From Aradus depressus (taxonomy: Eukaryota > Arthropoda > Insecta > Hemiptera > Aradidae), in NCBI GenBank assembly GCA_963662175.1, contig OY759219.1:48352675-48416674 (forward strand): DNA of 64,000 bases, given 5' to 3'. Positions 13,601 through 22,700 of the stretch are shown here, piece after piece (positions within the stretch are counted from its first letter, which is position 1; each line of letters starts with the position of its first letter). The translations under genes were made by a program, and so were the position numbers. Under the pieces are notes generated by a model. It was not told where the DNA came from and did no database searches. It saw only the letters and a program-made list of their open reading frames with translations.

Positions 13601-13680
13601 AGGAAGGCCGCATGTTCGGCGCTCATTTTGGTGTCTTCCAGCTCATGAAGGATCATCCTCAATTTCCTTTTCCCAAATAG
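1436..13680 (+). CDS. Aldo-keto reductase (AKR) family, 3' part, four exons
   Basis: This is the C-terminal two thirds of an NADPH-dependent aldo-keto reductase, a cytosolic TIM-barrel enzyme reducing aldehydes and ketones. Exons are 1436-1639, 2959-3215, 5814-5973 and 13540-13680. Splice phases 0, 2 and 0 join without a stop to give about 254 residues ending at TAG 13678-13680. Visible family marks are LYLIHNP with the catalytic His, AIGVSNFS, IQVEMHVYL at the cofactor-contacting Gln, YAPLGSP, and AVIPKS plus a downstream Arg for the NADPH 2'-phosphate. The N-terminal part with catalytic Asp, Tyr and Lys is not in the window. The substrate cannot be told. Introns hold a SINE, a Harbinger relic and nested Penelope/Tc1 elements. 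Confidence 0.88.
1672..1712 (+). repeat. Decayed partial copy of the neighbouring AKR exon
   Basis: ACCCAGTGGGTGTCGTCCAT followed by a GATGGCACCGAC block repeats the exon text at about 1537-1572 with substitutions. It lies 33 bases past the donor site, in the intron and on the same strand. Confidence 0.65.
1713..2958. other. AKR intron, no gene seen
   Basis: AT-rich intron. About 2100-2345 resembles a dispersed repeat of the kind seen at 3310-3500 and 27360-27860 (phrases about CGATT/ACGGACGG). A 15-A run occurs near 2370. No coding signal was recognised. Confidence 0.4.
2959..3215 (+). CDS. AKR exon, GVSNF cofactor-binding strand
   Basis: The exon follows acceptor TTTGCAG and ends in phase 2 before GTCAGT. 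It starts AMEAEIEAG and contains AIGVSNFS (Ser/Asn contact nicotinamide in the family), IQVEMHVYL and CGYAPLGSPA. The two leftover bases join a G from the next exon to give Lys. Confidence 0.88.
3310..3520. repeat. Dispersed repeat, single diverged unit
   Basis: The order 'GAAGTTATGTAATCGG', 'GTGAACGCGATAACT' and 'GATCCAGAAGCCC' also occurs in the block at 27360-27560. It is a shared non-coding interspersed repeat of unknown class. Confidence 0.5.
3714..4038 (-). mobile_element. tRNA-derived SINE, full length, inverted
   Basis: Read on the - strand it begins GAGGGCGCCGGTATCTCAGT, an A-box-like tRNA head. A B box GGGTTCGAAACCC follows, and then a ~250-bp tRNA-unrelated body ending AGTCACAATAACTA. 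This is the best preserved head of the nine copies in the window. Pol III transcription and LINE-driven mobility are inferred from the SINE class. Confidence 0.85.
4150..4470 (-). pseudogene. Second copy of the hAT-like remnant
   Basis: The block from TTAATTAAGTGGAGATAACG to ATCATTAAAAGAAACCATGG repeats 304-480 and flanking parts of the right arm at the window start. Internal deletions join text far apart in that copy. On the - strand it shows LFKTVPPVTSPTRTL as in the first copy. Confidence 0.6.
4471..4583 (-). mobile_element. SINE fragment (3' body)
   Basis: CTATTGTGACTCATGCCCGG through CTACTATGGGAGTC matches the tail half of the SINE family in inverted orientation. The tRNA head is absent. 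Confidence 0.75.
4695..5502 (+). mobile_element. PIF/Harbinger element with terminal inverted repeats, internally deleted
   Basis: The ends are inverted copies: GGGTATTACACTATAAAAG and its continuation through AGTTCTTTGACAAAGATC on the left, and the reverse complement at 5455-5500 on the right. TTA on the left and TAA on the right abut the ends, fitting the family's TWA target preference imperfectly. The ~808-bp body carries only the N-terminal part of a transposase, so it is non-autonomous. Confidence 0.8.
4844..5266 (+). pseudogene. Harbinger-type transposase, N-terminal remnant
   Basis: About 140 residues. The marks KKRLWVRPMVARRE, LRMNKKTFDYLL and LKVGPIISRE are the usual start of Harbinger (HARBI1-like) nucleases. 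After PPEERL the text jumps to SLQYSSRIPQCTI, dropping the intervening family segment, and then stops. The catalytic DDE part is missing, so it cannot act as a nuclease. It sits inside the inverted-repeat element described above. Confidence 0.8.
5503..5813. other. AKR intron remainder, low complexity
   Basis: AT-rich with T runs at 5660-5730 leading into the TTTAG acceptor at 5813. Nothing else was recognised. Confidence 0.4.
5814..5973 (+). CDS. AKR exon, IPKS NADPH-phosphate site
   Basis: The exon starts after TTTAG, completes the split Lys codon, and reads MKTLSPLTDP, VTEIAEKYGK, PAQILLRF, AVIPKS and RIRQNFD before donor GTAAGT. This is the typical AKR helix 7 / strand 8 segment. It ends in phase 0. 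Confidence 0.88.
5974..7190. other. AKR last intron, first part, no gene recognised
   Basis: Short open frames on both strands (for example 6071-6277 -) match no family I know and overlap each other. The sequence is intronic, before the Penelope remnant. Confidence 0.35.
7230..7650 (-). pseudogene. Penelope-like element, GIY-YIG endonuclease remnant
   Basis: On the - strand, about 7650 down to 7475 reads in one frame: SRTNNTIYEHLNN, then GFFQLECSSCNLFYAGQTGR, close to the GIY-YIG endonuclease core (G-x-Y-x-L-x-C...Y-x-GQT-x-R) of Penelope-like elements. Shifted pieces follow, including a segment like the family's C-terminal 'E-x-x-EI' motif. It belongs with the reverse transcriptase piece at 12150-12731 and is separated from it by a 4.5-kb insertion. 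Confidence 0.72.
7842..8670. repeat. Direct repeat X, left copy (829 bp)
   Basis: From TCTGTAGGCCTAACC to CATGTGAGTAC this copy matches 10890-11712 almost throughout, with small indels near 8080 and 8380. The sequence is purine-rich. One frame is open on the + strand in the right copy but is broken here by an extra A. Confidence 0.9.
8979..10523 (-). pseudogene. Tc1-like transposase, interrupted and frameshifted
   Basis: It starts MGRTSFEVQQ at 10523. The N-terminal helix-turn-helix pair (LSVRKIGGLVGRSKSTV, then GRPRVL) is intact. The catalytic part shows KFNIFSPD, GGSVMVWGCM, HFYQDNDPKHT (second Asp) and, after a shift in a run of eight C/G at about 9191-9200, SPDLNPIEHVW (third acidic residue) to the stop at 8979. 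Between NVI and ECKFNIF lies about 540 bp of foreign DNA (9544-10084). The first catalytic Asp, normally just before ECK, is not preserved. It cannot be active. Confidence 0.85.
9544..10084. mobile_element. Insertion splitting the Tc1 transposase, with SINE fragment
   Basis: Foreign DNA breaks the transposase between the codons for NVI and ECK. Its right end (10001-10083) is an inverted fragment of the window's SINE body (CTGACATCGTACAGGCTC and onward). The rest includes AT-rich TATGTATACATA repeats around 9850-9920 and is unassigned. Confidence 0.65.
10890..11712. repeat. Direct repeat X, right copy (823 bp)
   Basis: Near-identical to 7842-8670. In this copy a 73-codon + strand frame at 11308-11529 is open, lysine-rich and without a recognised domain. 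I do not call it a gene. Confidence 0.9.
11713..12149. other. Unassigned DNA between repeat X and the Penelope remnant
   Basis: AT-rich. A short exon-like island at about 11833-11876 ends in GAGGTATGT, but the AKR frame needs no exon here. Confidence 0.35.
12150..12731 (-). pseudogene. Penelope-like element, reverse transcriptase remnant
   Basis: On the - strand the text IIFWYRFVDDICILFSG carries the RT catalytic box (FVDD in place of YVDD). LEFTIEMGGNYLNFLDLNL follows, as in Penelope RTs, and then after frame breaks GLPYFGNISEQIGNIL, the thumb motif. In a whole element the endonuclease comes next. Here that part sits at 7230-7650, past an inserted block. Confidence 0.78.
12929..13250 (+). 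mobile_element. tRNA-derived SINE, full length
   Basis: The head GAGGGCGCTGGTGGCTTAGT has an A-box-like segment. The B-box region is GGGTCCAAAACCC (one change from GGTTC). The body ends AGTCACAATAACTAA. It is a complete copy in the last AKR intron. Confidence 0.85.
13540..13680 (+). CDS. AKR terminal exon
   Basis: The 47 codons including TAG follow acceptor CTGTTGCAG. QNFD joins VFDLELSQEDF, as expected for the last barrel helix, and the tail ends PQFPFPK. The preceding intron is 7.6 kb because of transposon insertions. Confidence 0.87.
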   Translation: MFDLELSQEDFDRLAALDRGEEGRMFGAHFGVFQLMKDHPQFPFPK

Positions 13681-13836
13681 CTATTTTACATTTCCAAAAT
13701 TATTAATTATCAAGGAAATATTATATTTTTTTACAAATGAATTTAATAATTTAATCAAAATTATTGCTTATATTATTATTATAACTGCTGTATTTTTTAC
13801 TCTGAAAACAATACGTTAATTTTTTTTGTTTGTTAA

Positions 13837-14956
13837 AATTGAGGCGATTTTTTGAAAATCAACACATGTTCGAAAATGTAAATTTTGGGAAAATTAAAAA
13901 AACCTTCCGTCTTTGTTTATGACAGTCGTATATTTATTTTGAAGAATTGCAATGTCCATAATCACTATATTTAGTTCCAAAACGTTTATGTATTAATAGT
14001 TGGGCTTTTATGCTTTACTTGCTTTTGACTCACAAAGGTTCCAAAATATTTTGAAAAAACATCGTTTGTCCATGAATTTTTTCTGAAAAACAACATATGT
14101 CCATCACTTGGTCTTTTAGGTTTAAAAGAATAATACCTAAAAATTCAATACAATCATTATTATTTAAAAATCTAGACATATTATATAAATGTTCATTGTA
14201 TAAAGTTTTTTTTTTTAATATAGTAAAATCATTAAAGTTAAAAGCAAAAAAAGTATACCTAGTTTAAAAACAAAAGTTATTAAGACTTGAAAAAATAATG
14301 CCTATTCATCTACGCCACTGCTGTTATTTTCGCTGCCATCTTCTGGCCCTTCGTCAGTTGTAGTACCATTCCGTGCACTCAAACCTTCATAGAATGAAAC
14401 ATGTTTTGGGTCGGATAAAAACCGGCAGAGATTTTTAACATCTTTCAGTTTGGCTTCACTGATCGACACACTTGTCGTTTTAGAAATGAACTGAATTTCT
14501 GTGGGCAATAATTTGCCTTTCTTTATTATTCTGTGTAAGTTCCACGATCCGTGGTACGCTAGACTTGTCAGTACAAATTCTGGATTGTTCAGTGTCACTC
14601 TATGCATTCTAGCTTTCTTTAAGTTGATTGCAGACTTAGCTGATTTGAGAAAATTAAAAACAATAATAAAATAAAATAAGAAAAGCAGAAAGCACGAAAA
14701 CAAAGTAAACGAAGAAAGGTTACAATGGAGCAGGTAGGATAATGGACGTACGTTGTTTTTCCACAAAGCGGTTTGGACATTCGTTGTTTTTCCAAAACCG
14801 TCTAAAATTTGGGCAACACTGGGAGCAACCTTGACTCTTTCTTCAGCAGGATAGTTGCTTCAAAACACGCACAGATAGCAGCCCTAACCAATCACTAAAG
14901 AACCGCCAAAACTCAAAAAATGGACATACGTTGTTTTTCAAAAAACCGCCTCAATT
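13837..14956 (-). mobile_element. DNA transposon with terminal inverted and subterminal repeats
   Basis: The ends AATTGAGGCGATTTTTTGAA and TTCAAAAAACCGCCTCAATT are inverted copies over about 35 bp. A ~20-bp motif like ATGGACATACGTTGTTTTTC recurs near both ends (about 13857, 14058, 14095, 14744, 14778, 14927) in either orientation, as transposase binding sites do. A - strand open frame lies inside. The superfamily is not identified and no clear target duplication is seen. Confidence 0.7.
14302..14766 (-). CDS. C-terminal fragment of a transposon-encoded protein, function unknown
   Basis: About 154 codons ending TAG/TGA near 14302. The N-terminal 45 residues are hydrophobic and phenylalanine-rich and may be read-in from non-coding DNA. 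The C-terminal half (LPTEIQFISKT, SISEAKLKDVKNLC, HVSFYEGL, then an acidic Ser/Glu tail) resembles the end of a protein that is highly repeated in arthropod genomes ('ISxxKxxDL...HxFYxxL'). Its place inside an inverted-repeat element supports a transposon origin. Its enzymatic role, if any, is not visible because the upstream part is deleted. Confidence 0.45.
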   Translation of the reverse strand: MWKNNVRPLSYLLHCNLSSFTLFSCFLLFLFYFIIVFNFLKSAKSAINLKKARMHRVTLNNPEFVLTSLAYHGSWNLHRIIKKGKLLPTEIQFISKTTSVSISEAKLKDVKNLCRFLSDPKHVSFYEGLSARNGTTTDEGPEDGSENNSSGVDE

Positions 14957-15502
14957 GCTATCTGCTTATAATAAACAAAATATAAAAATGGAACCTATTT
15001 GTCTGTCAGTTTTTTACCTGGCAACTAGAGAAAAGGGCAAACCCACATTGTATCTGTCACACTACTCGTATGCAAGTTAGTGCTCAGATGTTGATGGGGC
15101 CGACCCTGAAAGCTCCAAGTTTTGCCACACATTTAGGGAAAAGTTCACAAATTGTTTATTATTTTTAAAGAATATCGCCACTGGCTGATTCCTCCCTCTT
15201 CACTTCTCTGTATTCGTTGTCATGACTCGAGTGCACACCAGATTTTCATTAGTTGAAAATGTTCTGTCCTGGAACGGCCTCCCATTTTCCTCGATCGCCA
15301 TAAGGACCGTTAGAAGATGTATCGGTAACCAGTTATCGATACTATTGATAGAATGTCGGCTAGACAAATTGAGTCATCATCTCCTAATAAAGGGCATGAT
15401 TGGGGGTGAAGTGAGAGAGAGAGAGGGGGCAGGCACTCAGGCACTTAGTGCCTTCTTTGAGGGAAAAACATTACCTGTAGAGTTATAGTTTATATCTATA
15501 GG
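14957..15502. other. No gene recognised
   Basis: Intergenic sequence downstream of the AKR gene. A short + frame at 15222-15488 has no family resemblance. A GA-rich stretch occurs near 15410. Confidence 0.35.
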
Positions 15503-15731
15503 TTTGAGCACCTCGTCCTTTGGATGGGACGTTACGCGATGGTCCCGCACCTATACCATGTCAGGTACTCATTAAAGAACCCTATCCTAGGTGAATAAAC
15601 GTGGGTAGGCAGAGTTTAGGACTCCTAGAATATAGTCGGGCTCATGTTCACCAGAGCGACGAAAGAGCGCTCTGGTAGAAGGCGATATGCCCTCATAGAT
15701 AAAGTCTGGGCATAAGTCACTAATATCTATA
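15503..15731 (+). mobile_element. SINE fragment (body without tRNA head)
   Basis: GAGCACCTCGTCCTTTGGAT through GGGCATAAGTCACTAATA matches the tRNA-unrelated body of the family. It is 5' truncated, as expected for target-primed insertion. Confidence 0.8.
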
Positions 15732-16448
15732 GTCTGCGATAGTGTTCAGTGACTACCGGTTCTCCCTACTCCGCCAGTCCATCATCCAACTTACCTCCTC
15801 CAGCCTTGGCCCTTTTGTGCCGCTAATTCTCAGTTTGTCCAAGAACTGGCTTCCCGCCTTCATCTATTCTGCAGCCCTATTCTTTTGAGTGCCTACCAAG
15901 TTCTTCCTCCCAGAGACATCCACAAGTAAGAACCAGGGAATCTGCCTGCCTTTATCTACCAGAGGGGACTGCAAGGCAACTGACGCAGTAAGATATCACA
16001 ACTGCCATAATCACATTTCCCAAGTTACAGATTTTCACCCTCCACCGTGTCTTTCCTTTGGTATTTTCCATTTTTTACAGTATTTCTATGAACCTTCCGT
16101 TAGTCGCGTGCTTGTTTGTGACGAGGGTAGTCGCGTGTCACCTGAGCAATGTTCTTTAGTTTTTCTATCAAAAACACTTTTAAATTCCATTATTGTGTAT
16201 ACTTAGGTATAGGTAAAAAAGGAACAATAAATAGCTTATTTCAATAAATCGTTTGTTTTCAAGTGTTTTTTAAACACAGAATAATTATCACAACTTTTGA
16301 GCACAGATAAGTTTAGTTTCTTAGTTCCTGTCTTAGGTACCTAATAATTATTTACATTAAACTTTTTCAAAAACAAACAATTAGAATTCAGACAACAAAC
16401 AAAATAATTAAAACCCAAAGTGATAAAAAATATATAATAAAGAAAAGC

Positions 16449-16691
16449 TTAGGAACTGAGGTCAGAGTCAGTCTCTCTTGTAAGACTATAATTGTTTTCA
16501 TCAAATTCTTGACATGACGGAACATCACTCAAGCAACAAAAGTGTTTATCACACTTTATGCAGGCATATTTTGTATTTTTTCTTTGCTTTTGTTGTTGGC
16601 ATGGCCCACAATGTTTTCGTTTTCTGCTGTTTTTTAAATCAGTTGATGATGTAGACACTGCTGGTTTATCTTGCTCGGTCACTTCTAACAT
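16449..16691 (-). pseudogene. piggyBac-like transposase, C-terminal cysteine-rich remnant
   Basis: 80 codons: RKRKHCGPCQQQKQRKNTKY, then ACIKCDKHFC with further Cys residues. This matches the small zinc-binding module (C-x2-C-x10-C-x2-C) at the C terminus of piggyBac-derived transposases. The catalytic part is absent upstream: the - strand before 16691 is AT-rich and runs into the satellite. Confidence 0.5.
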
Positions 16692-16790
16692 CCTGCAGTG
16701 AGATTTCTAACATTAAAGTCATTATAATAATTAGAATAAAAATAGGTTAAAAAAATAGAATCAGGAAAATAAAATTATAATTAGCTTAAA

Positions 16791-19700
16791 AGAAATAAAA
16801 CAAATAATAGTTCAATAAAGCTACGAAGTTCGTCGCCGTGCACCTGAGGTGTTTAGGACCTGGCAACACAACGTTACACAAGGAGACGGGGCAAGGGTCA
16901 TTCCAAATAAAACAAATAATAGTTCAATAAAGCTACGAAGTTCGTCGCCGTGCACCTGAGGTGTTTTTAGGACCTGGCAACACAACGTTACACAAGGAGA
17001 CGGGGCAAGGGTCATTCCAAATAAAACAAATAATAGTTCAATAAAGCTACGAAGTTCGTCGCCTTGCACCTGAGGTGTTTTTAGGACCTGGCAACACAAC
17101 GTTACACAAGGAGACGGGGCAAGGGTCATTCCAAATAAAACAAATAATAGTTCAATAAAGCTACGAAGTTCGTCGCCTTGCACCTGAGGTGTTTTTAGGA
17201 CCTGGCAACACAACGTTACACAAGGAGACGGGGCAAGGGTCATTCCAAATAAAACAAATAATAGTTCAATAAAGCTACGAAGTTCGTCGCCGTGCACCTG
17301 AGGTGTTTTTAGGACCTGGCAACACAACGTTACACAAGGAAGACGGGGCAAGGGTCATTCCAAATAAAACAAATAATAGTTCAATAAAGCTACGAAGTTC
17401 GTCGCCGTGCACCTGAGGTGTTTTTAGGACCTGGCAACACAACGTTACACAAGGAAGACGGGGCAAGGGTCATTCCAAATAAAACAAATAATAGTTCAAT
17501 AAAGCTACGAAGTTCGTCGCCTTGCACCTGAGGTGTTTTTAGGACCTGGCAACACAACGTTACACAAGGAGACGGGGCAAGGGTCATTCCAAATAAAACA
17601 AATAATAGTTCAATAAAGCTACGAAGTTCGTCGCCTTGCACCTGAGGTGTTTTTAGGACCTGGCAACACAACGTTACACAAGGAGACGGGGCAAGGGTCA
17701 TTCCAAATAAAACAAATAATAGTTCAATAAAGCTACGAAGTTCGTCGCCTTGCACCTGAGGTGTTTTTAGGACCTGGCAACACAACGTTACACAAGGAGA
17801 CGGGGCAAGGGTCATTCCAAATAAAACAAATAATAGTTCAATAAAGCTACGAAGTTCGTCGCCGTGCACCTGAGGTGTTTTTAGGACCTGGCAACACAAC
17901 GTTACACAAGGAGACGGGGCAAGGGTCATTCCAAATAAAACAAATAATAGTTCAATAAAGCTACGAAGTTCGTCGCCTTGCACCTGAGGTGTTTTTAGGA
18001 CCTGGCAACACAACGTTACACAAGGAGACGGGGCAAGGGTCATTCCAAATAAAACAAATAATAGTTCAATAAAGCTACGAAGTTCGTCGCCTTGCACCTG
18101 AGGTGTTTTTAGGACCTGGCAACACAACGTTACACAAGGAGACGGGGCAAGGGTCATTCCAAATAAAACAAATAATAGTTCAATAAAGCTACGAAGTTCG
18201 TCGCCGTGCACCTGAGGTGTTTTTAGGACCTGGCAACACAACGTTACACAAGGAGACGGGGCAAGGGTCATTCCAAATAAAACAAATAATAGTTCAATAA
18301 AGCTACGAAGTTCGTCGCCTTGCACCTGAGGTGTTTTTAGGACCTGGCAACACAACGTTACACAAGGAGACGGGGCAAGGGTCATTCCAAATAAAACAAA
18401 TAATAGTTCAATAAAGCTACGAAGTTCGTCGCCTTGCACCTGAGGTGTTTTTAGGACCTGGCAACACAACGTTACACAAGGAGACGGGGCAAGGGTCATT
18501 CCAAATAAAACAAATAATAGTTCAATAAAGCTACGAAGTTCGTCGCCGTGCACCTGAGGTGTTTTTAGGACCTGGCAACACAACGTTACACAAGGAGACG
18601 GGGCAAGGGTCATTCCAAATAAAACAAATAATAGTTCAATAAAGCTACGAAGTTCGTCGCCTTGCACCTGAGGTGTTTTTAGGACCTGGCAACACAACGT
18701 TACACAAGGAGACGGGGCAAGGGTCATTCCAAATAAAACAAATAATAGTTCAATAAAGCTACGAAGTTCGTCGCCTTGCACCTGAGGTGTTTTTAGGACC
18801 TGGCAACACAACGTTACACAAGGAGACGGGGCAAGGGTCATTCCAAATAAAACAAATAATAGTTCAATAAAGCTACGAAGTTCGTCGCCTTGCACCTGAG
18901 GTGTTTTTAGGACCTGGCAACACAACGTTACACAAGGAGACGGGGCAAGGGTCATTCCAAATAAAACAAATAATAGTTCAATAAAGCTACGAAGTTCGTC
19001 GCCTTGCACCTGAGGTGTTTTTAGGACCTGGCAACACAACGTTACACAAGGAGACGGGGCAAGGGTCATTCCAAATAAAACAAATAATAGTTCAATAAAG
19101 CTACGAAGTTCGTCGCCTTGCACCTGAGGTGTTTTTAGGACCTGGCAACACAACGTTACACAAGGAGACGGGGCAAGGGTCATTCCAAATAAAACAAATA
19201 ATAGTTCAATAAAGCTACGAAGTTCGTCGCCTTGCACCTGAGGTGTTTTTAGGACCTGGCAACACAACGTTACACAAGGAGACGGGGCAAGGGTCATTCC
19301 AAATAAAACAAATAATAGTTCAATAAAGCTACGAAGTTCGTCGCCTTGCACCTGAGGTGTTTTTAGGACCTGGCAACACAACGTTACACAAGGAGACGGG
19401 GCAAGGGTCATTCCAAATAAAACAAATAATAGTTCAATAAAGCTACGAAGTTCGTCGCCTTGCACCTGAGGTGTTTTTAGGACCTGGCAACACAACGTTA
19501 CACAAGGAGACGGGGCAAGGGTCATTCCAAATAAAACAAATAATAGTTCAATAAAGCTACGAAGTTCGTCGCCTTGCACCTGAGGTGTTTTTAGGACCTG
19601 GCAACACAACGTTACACAAGGAGACGGGGCAAGGGTCATTCCAAATAAAACAAATAATAGTTCAATAAAGCTACGAAGTTCGTCGCCTTGCACCTGAGGT

Positions 19701-22700
19701 GTTTTTAGGACCTGGCAACACAACGTTACACAAGGAGACGGGGCAAGGGTCATTCCAAATAAAACAAATAATAGTTCAATAAAGCTACGAAGTTCGTCGC
19801 CTTGCACCTGAGGTGTTTTTAGGACCTGGCAACACAACGTTACACAAGGAGACGGGGCAAGGGTCATTCCAAATAAAACAAATAATAGTTCAATAAAGCT
19901 ACGAAGTTCGTCGCCTTGCACCTGAGGTGTTTTTAGGACCTGGCAACACAACGTTACACAAGGAGACGGGGCAAGGGTCATTCCAAATAAAACAAATAAT
20001 AGTTCAATAAAGCTACGAAGTTCGTCGCCTTGCACCTGAGGTGTTTTTAGGACCTGGCAACACAACGTTACACAAGGAGACGGGGCAAGGGTCATTCCAA
20101 ATAAAACAAATAATAGTTCAATAAAGCTACGAAGTTCGTCGCCTTGCACCTGAGGTGTTTTTAGGACCTGGCAACACAACGTTACACAAGGAGACGGGGC
20201 AAGGGTCATTCCAAATAAAACAAATAATAGTTCAATAAAGCTACGAAGTTCGTCGCCGTGCACCTGAGGTGTTTTTAGGACCTGGCAACACAACGTTACA
20301 CAAGGAGACGGGGCAAGGGTCATTCCAAATAAAACAAATAATAGTTCAATAAAGCTACGAAGTTCGTCGCCTTGCACCTGAGGTGTTTTTAGGACCTGGC
20401 AACACAACGTTACACAAGGAGACGGGGCAAGGGTCATTCCAAATAAAACAAATAATAGTTCAATAAAGCTACGAAGTTCGTCGCCGTGCACCTGAGGTGT
20501 TTTTAGGACCTGGCAACACAACGTTACACAAGGAGACGGGGCAAGGGTCATTCCAAATAAAACAAATAATAGTTCAATAAAGCTACGAAGTTCGTCGCCT
20601 TGCACCTGAGGTGTTTTTAGGACCTGGCAACACAACGTTACACAAGGAGACGGGGCAAGGGTCATTCCAAATAAAACAAATAATAGTTCAATAAAGCTAC
20701 GAAGTTCGTCGCCGTGCACCTGAGGTGTTTTTAGGACCTGGCAACACAACGTTACACAAGGAGACGGGGCAAGGGTCATTCCAAATAAAACAAATAATAG
20801 TTCAATAAAGCTACGAAGTTCGTCGCCTTGCACCTGAGGTGTTTTTAGGACCTGGCAACACAACGTTACACAAGGAGACGGGGCAAGGGTCATTCCAAAT
20901 AAAACAAATAATAGTTCAATAAAGCTACGAAGTTCGTCGCCGTGCACCTGAGGTGTTTTTAGGACCTGGCAACACAACGTTACACAAGGAGACGGGGCAA
21001 GGGTCATTCCAAATAAAACAAATAATAGTTCAATAAAGCTACGAAGTTCGTCGCCTTGCACCTGAGGTGTTTTTAGGACCTGGCAACACAACGTTACACA
21101 AGGAGACGGGGCAAGGGTCATTCCAAATAAAACAAATAATAGTTCAATAAAGCTACGAAGTTCGTCGCCTTGCACCTGAGGTGTTTTTAGGACCTGGCAA
21201 CACAACGTTACACAAGGAGACGGGGCAAGGGTCATTCCAAATAAAACAAATAATAGTTCAATAAAGCTACGAAGTTCGTCGCCTTGCACCTGAGGTGTTT
21301 TTAGGACCTGGCAACACAACGTTACACAAGGAGACGGGGCAAGGGTCATTCCAAATAAAACAAATAATAGTTCAATAAAGCTACGAAGTTCGTCGCCTTG
21401 CACCTGAGGTGTTTTTAGGACCTGGCAACACAACGTTACACAAGGAGACGGGGCAAGGGTCATTCCAAATAAAACAAATAATAGTTCAATAAAGCTACGA
21501 AGTTCGTCGCCGTGCACCTGAGGTGTTTTTAGGACCTGGCAACACAACGTTACACAAGGAGACGGGGCAAGGGTCATTCCAAATAAAACAAATAATAGTT
21601 CAATAAAGCTACGAAGTTCGTCGCCTTGCACCTGAGGTGTTTTTAGGACCTGGCAACACAACGTTACACAAGGAGACGGGGCAAGGGTCATTCCAAATAA
21701 AACAAATAATAGTTCAATAAAGCTACGAAGTTCGTCGCCGTGCACCTGAGGTGTTTTTAGGACCTGGCAACACAACGTTACACAAGGAAGACGGGGCAAG
21801 GGTCATTCCAAATAAAACAAATAATAGTTCAATAAAGCTACGAAGTTCGTCGCCGTGCACCTGAGGTGTTTTTAGGACCTGGCAACACAACGTTACACAA
21901 GGAAGACGGGGCAAGGGTCATTCCAAATAAAACAAATAATAGTTCAATAAAGCTACGAAGTTCGTCGCCTTGCACCTGAGGTGTTTTTAGGACCTGGCAA
22001 CACAACGTTACACAAGGAGACGGGGCAAGGGTCATTCCAAATAAAACAAATAATAGTTCAATAAAGCTACGAAGTTCGTCGCCTTGCACCTGAGGTGTTT
22101 TTAGGACCTGGCAACACAACGTTACACAAGGAGACGGGGCAAGGGTCATTCCAAATAAAACAAATAATAGTTCAATAAAGCTACGAAGTTCGTCGCCTTG
22201 CACCTGAGGTGTTTTTAGGACCTGGCAACACAACGTTACACAAGGAGACGGGGCAAGGGTCATTCCAAATAAAACAAATAATAGTTCAATAAAGCTACGA
22301 AGTTCGTCGCCGTGCACCTGAGGTGTTTTTAGGACCTGGCAACACAACGTTACACAAGGAGACGGGGCAAGGGTCATTCCAAATAAAACAAATAATAGTT
22401 CAATAAAGCTACGAAGTTCGTCGCCGTGCACCTGAGGTGTTTTTAGGACCTGGCAACACAACGTTACACAAGGAGACGGGGCAAGGGTCATTCCAAATAA
22501 AACAAATAATAGTTCAATAAAGCTACGAAGTTCGTCGCCGTGCACCTGAGGTGTTTTTAGGACCTGGCAACACAACGTTACACAAGGAAGACGGGGCAAG
22601 GGTCATTCCAAATAAAACAAATAATAGTTCAATAAAGCTACGAAGTTCGTCGCCTTGCACCTGAGGTGTTTTTAGGACCTGGCAACACAACGTTACACAA

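Noticed and set aside
13395..13706. Continuous 103-codon + frame over the AKR last exon
   Set aside because: It is in a different frame from the AKR text. The AKR frame (VFDLELSQEDF) is supported by phase and family.
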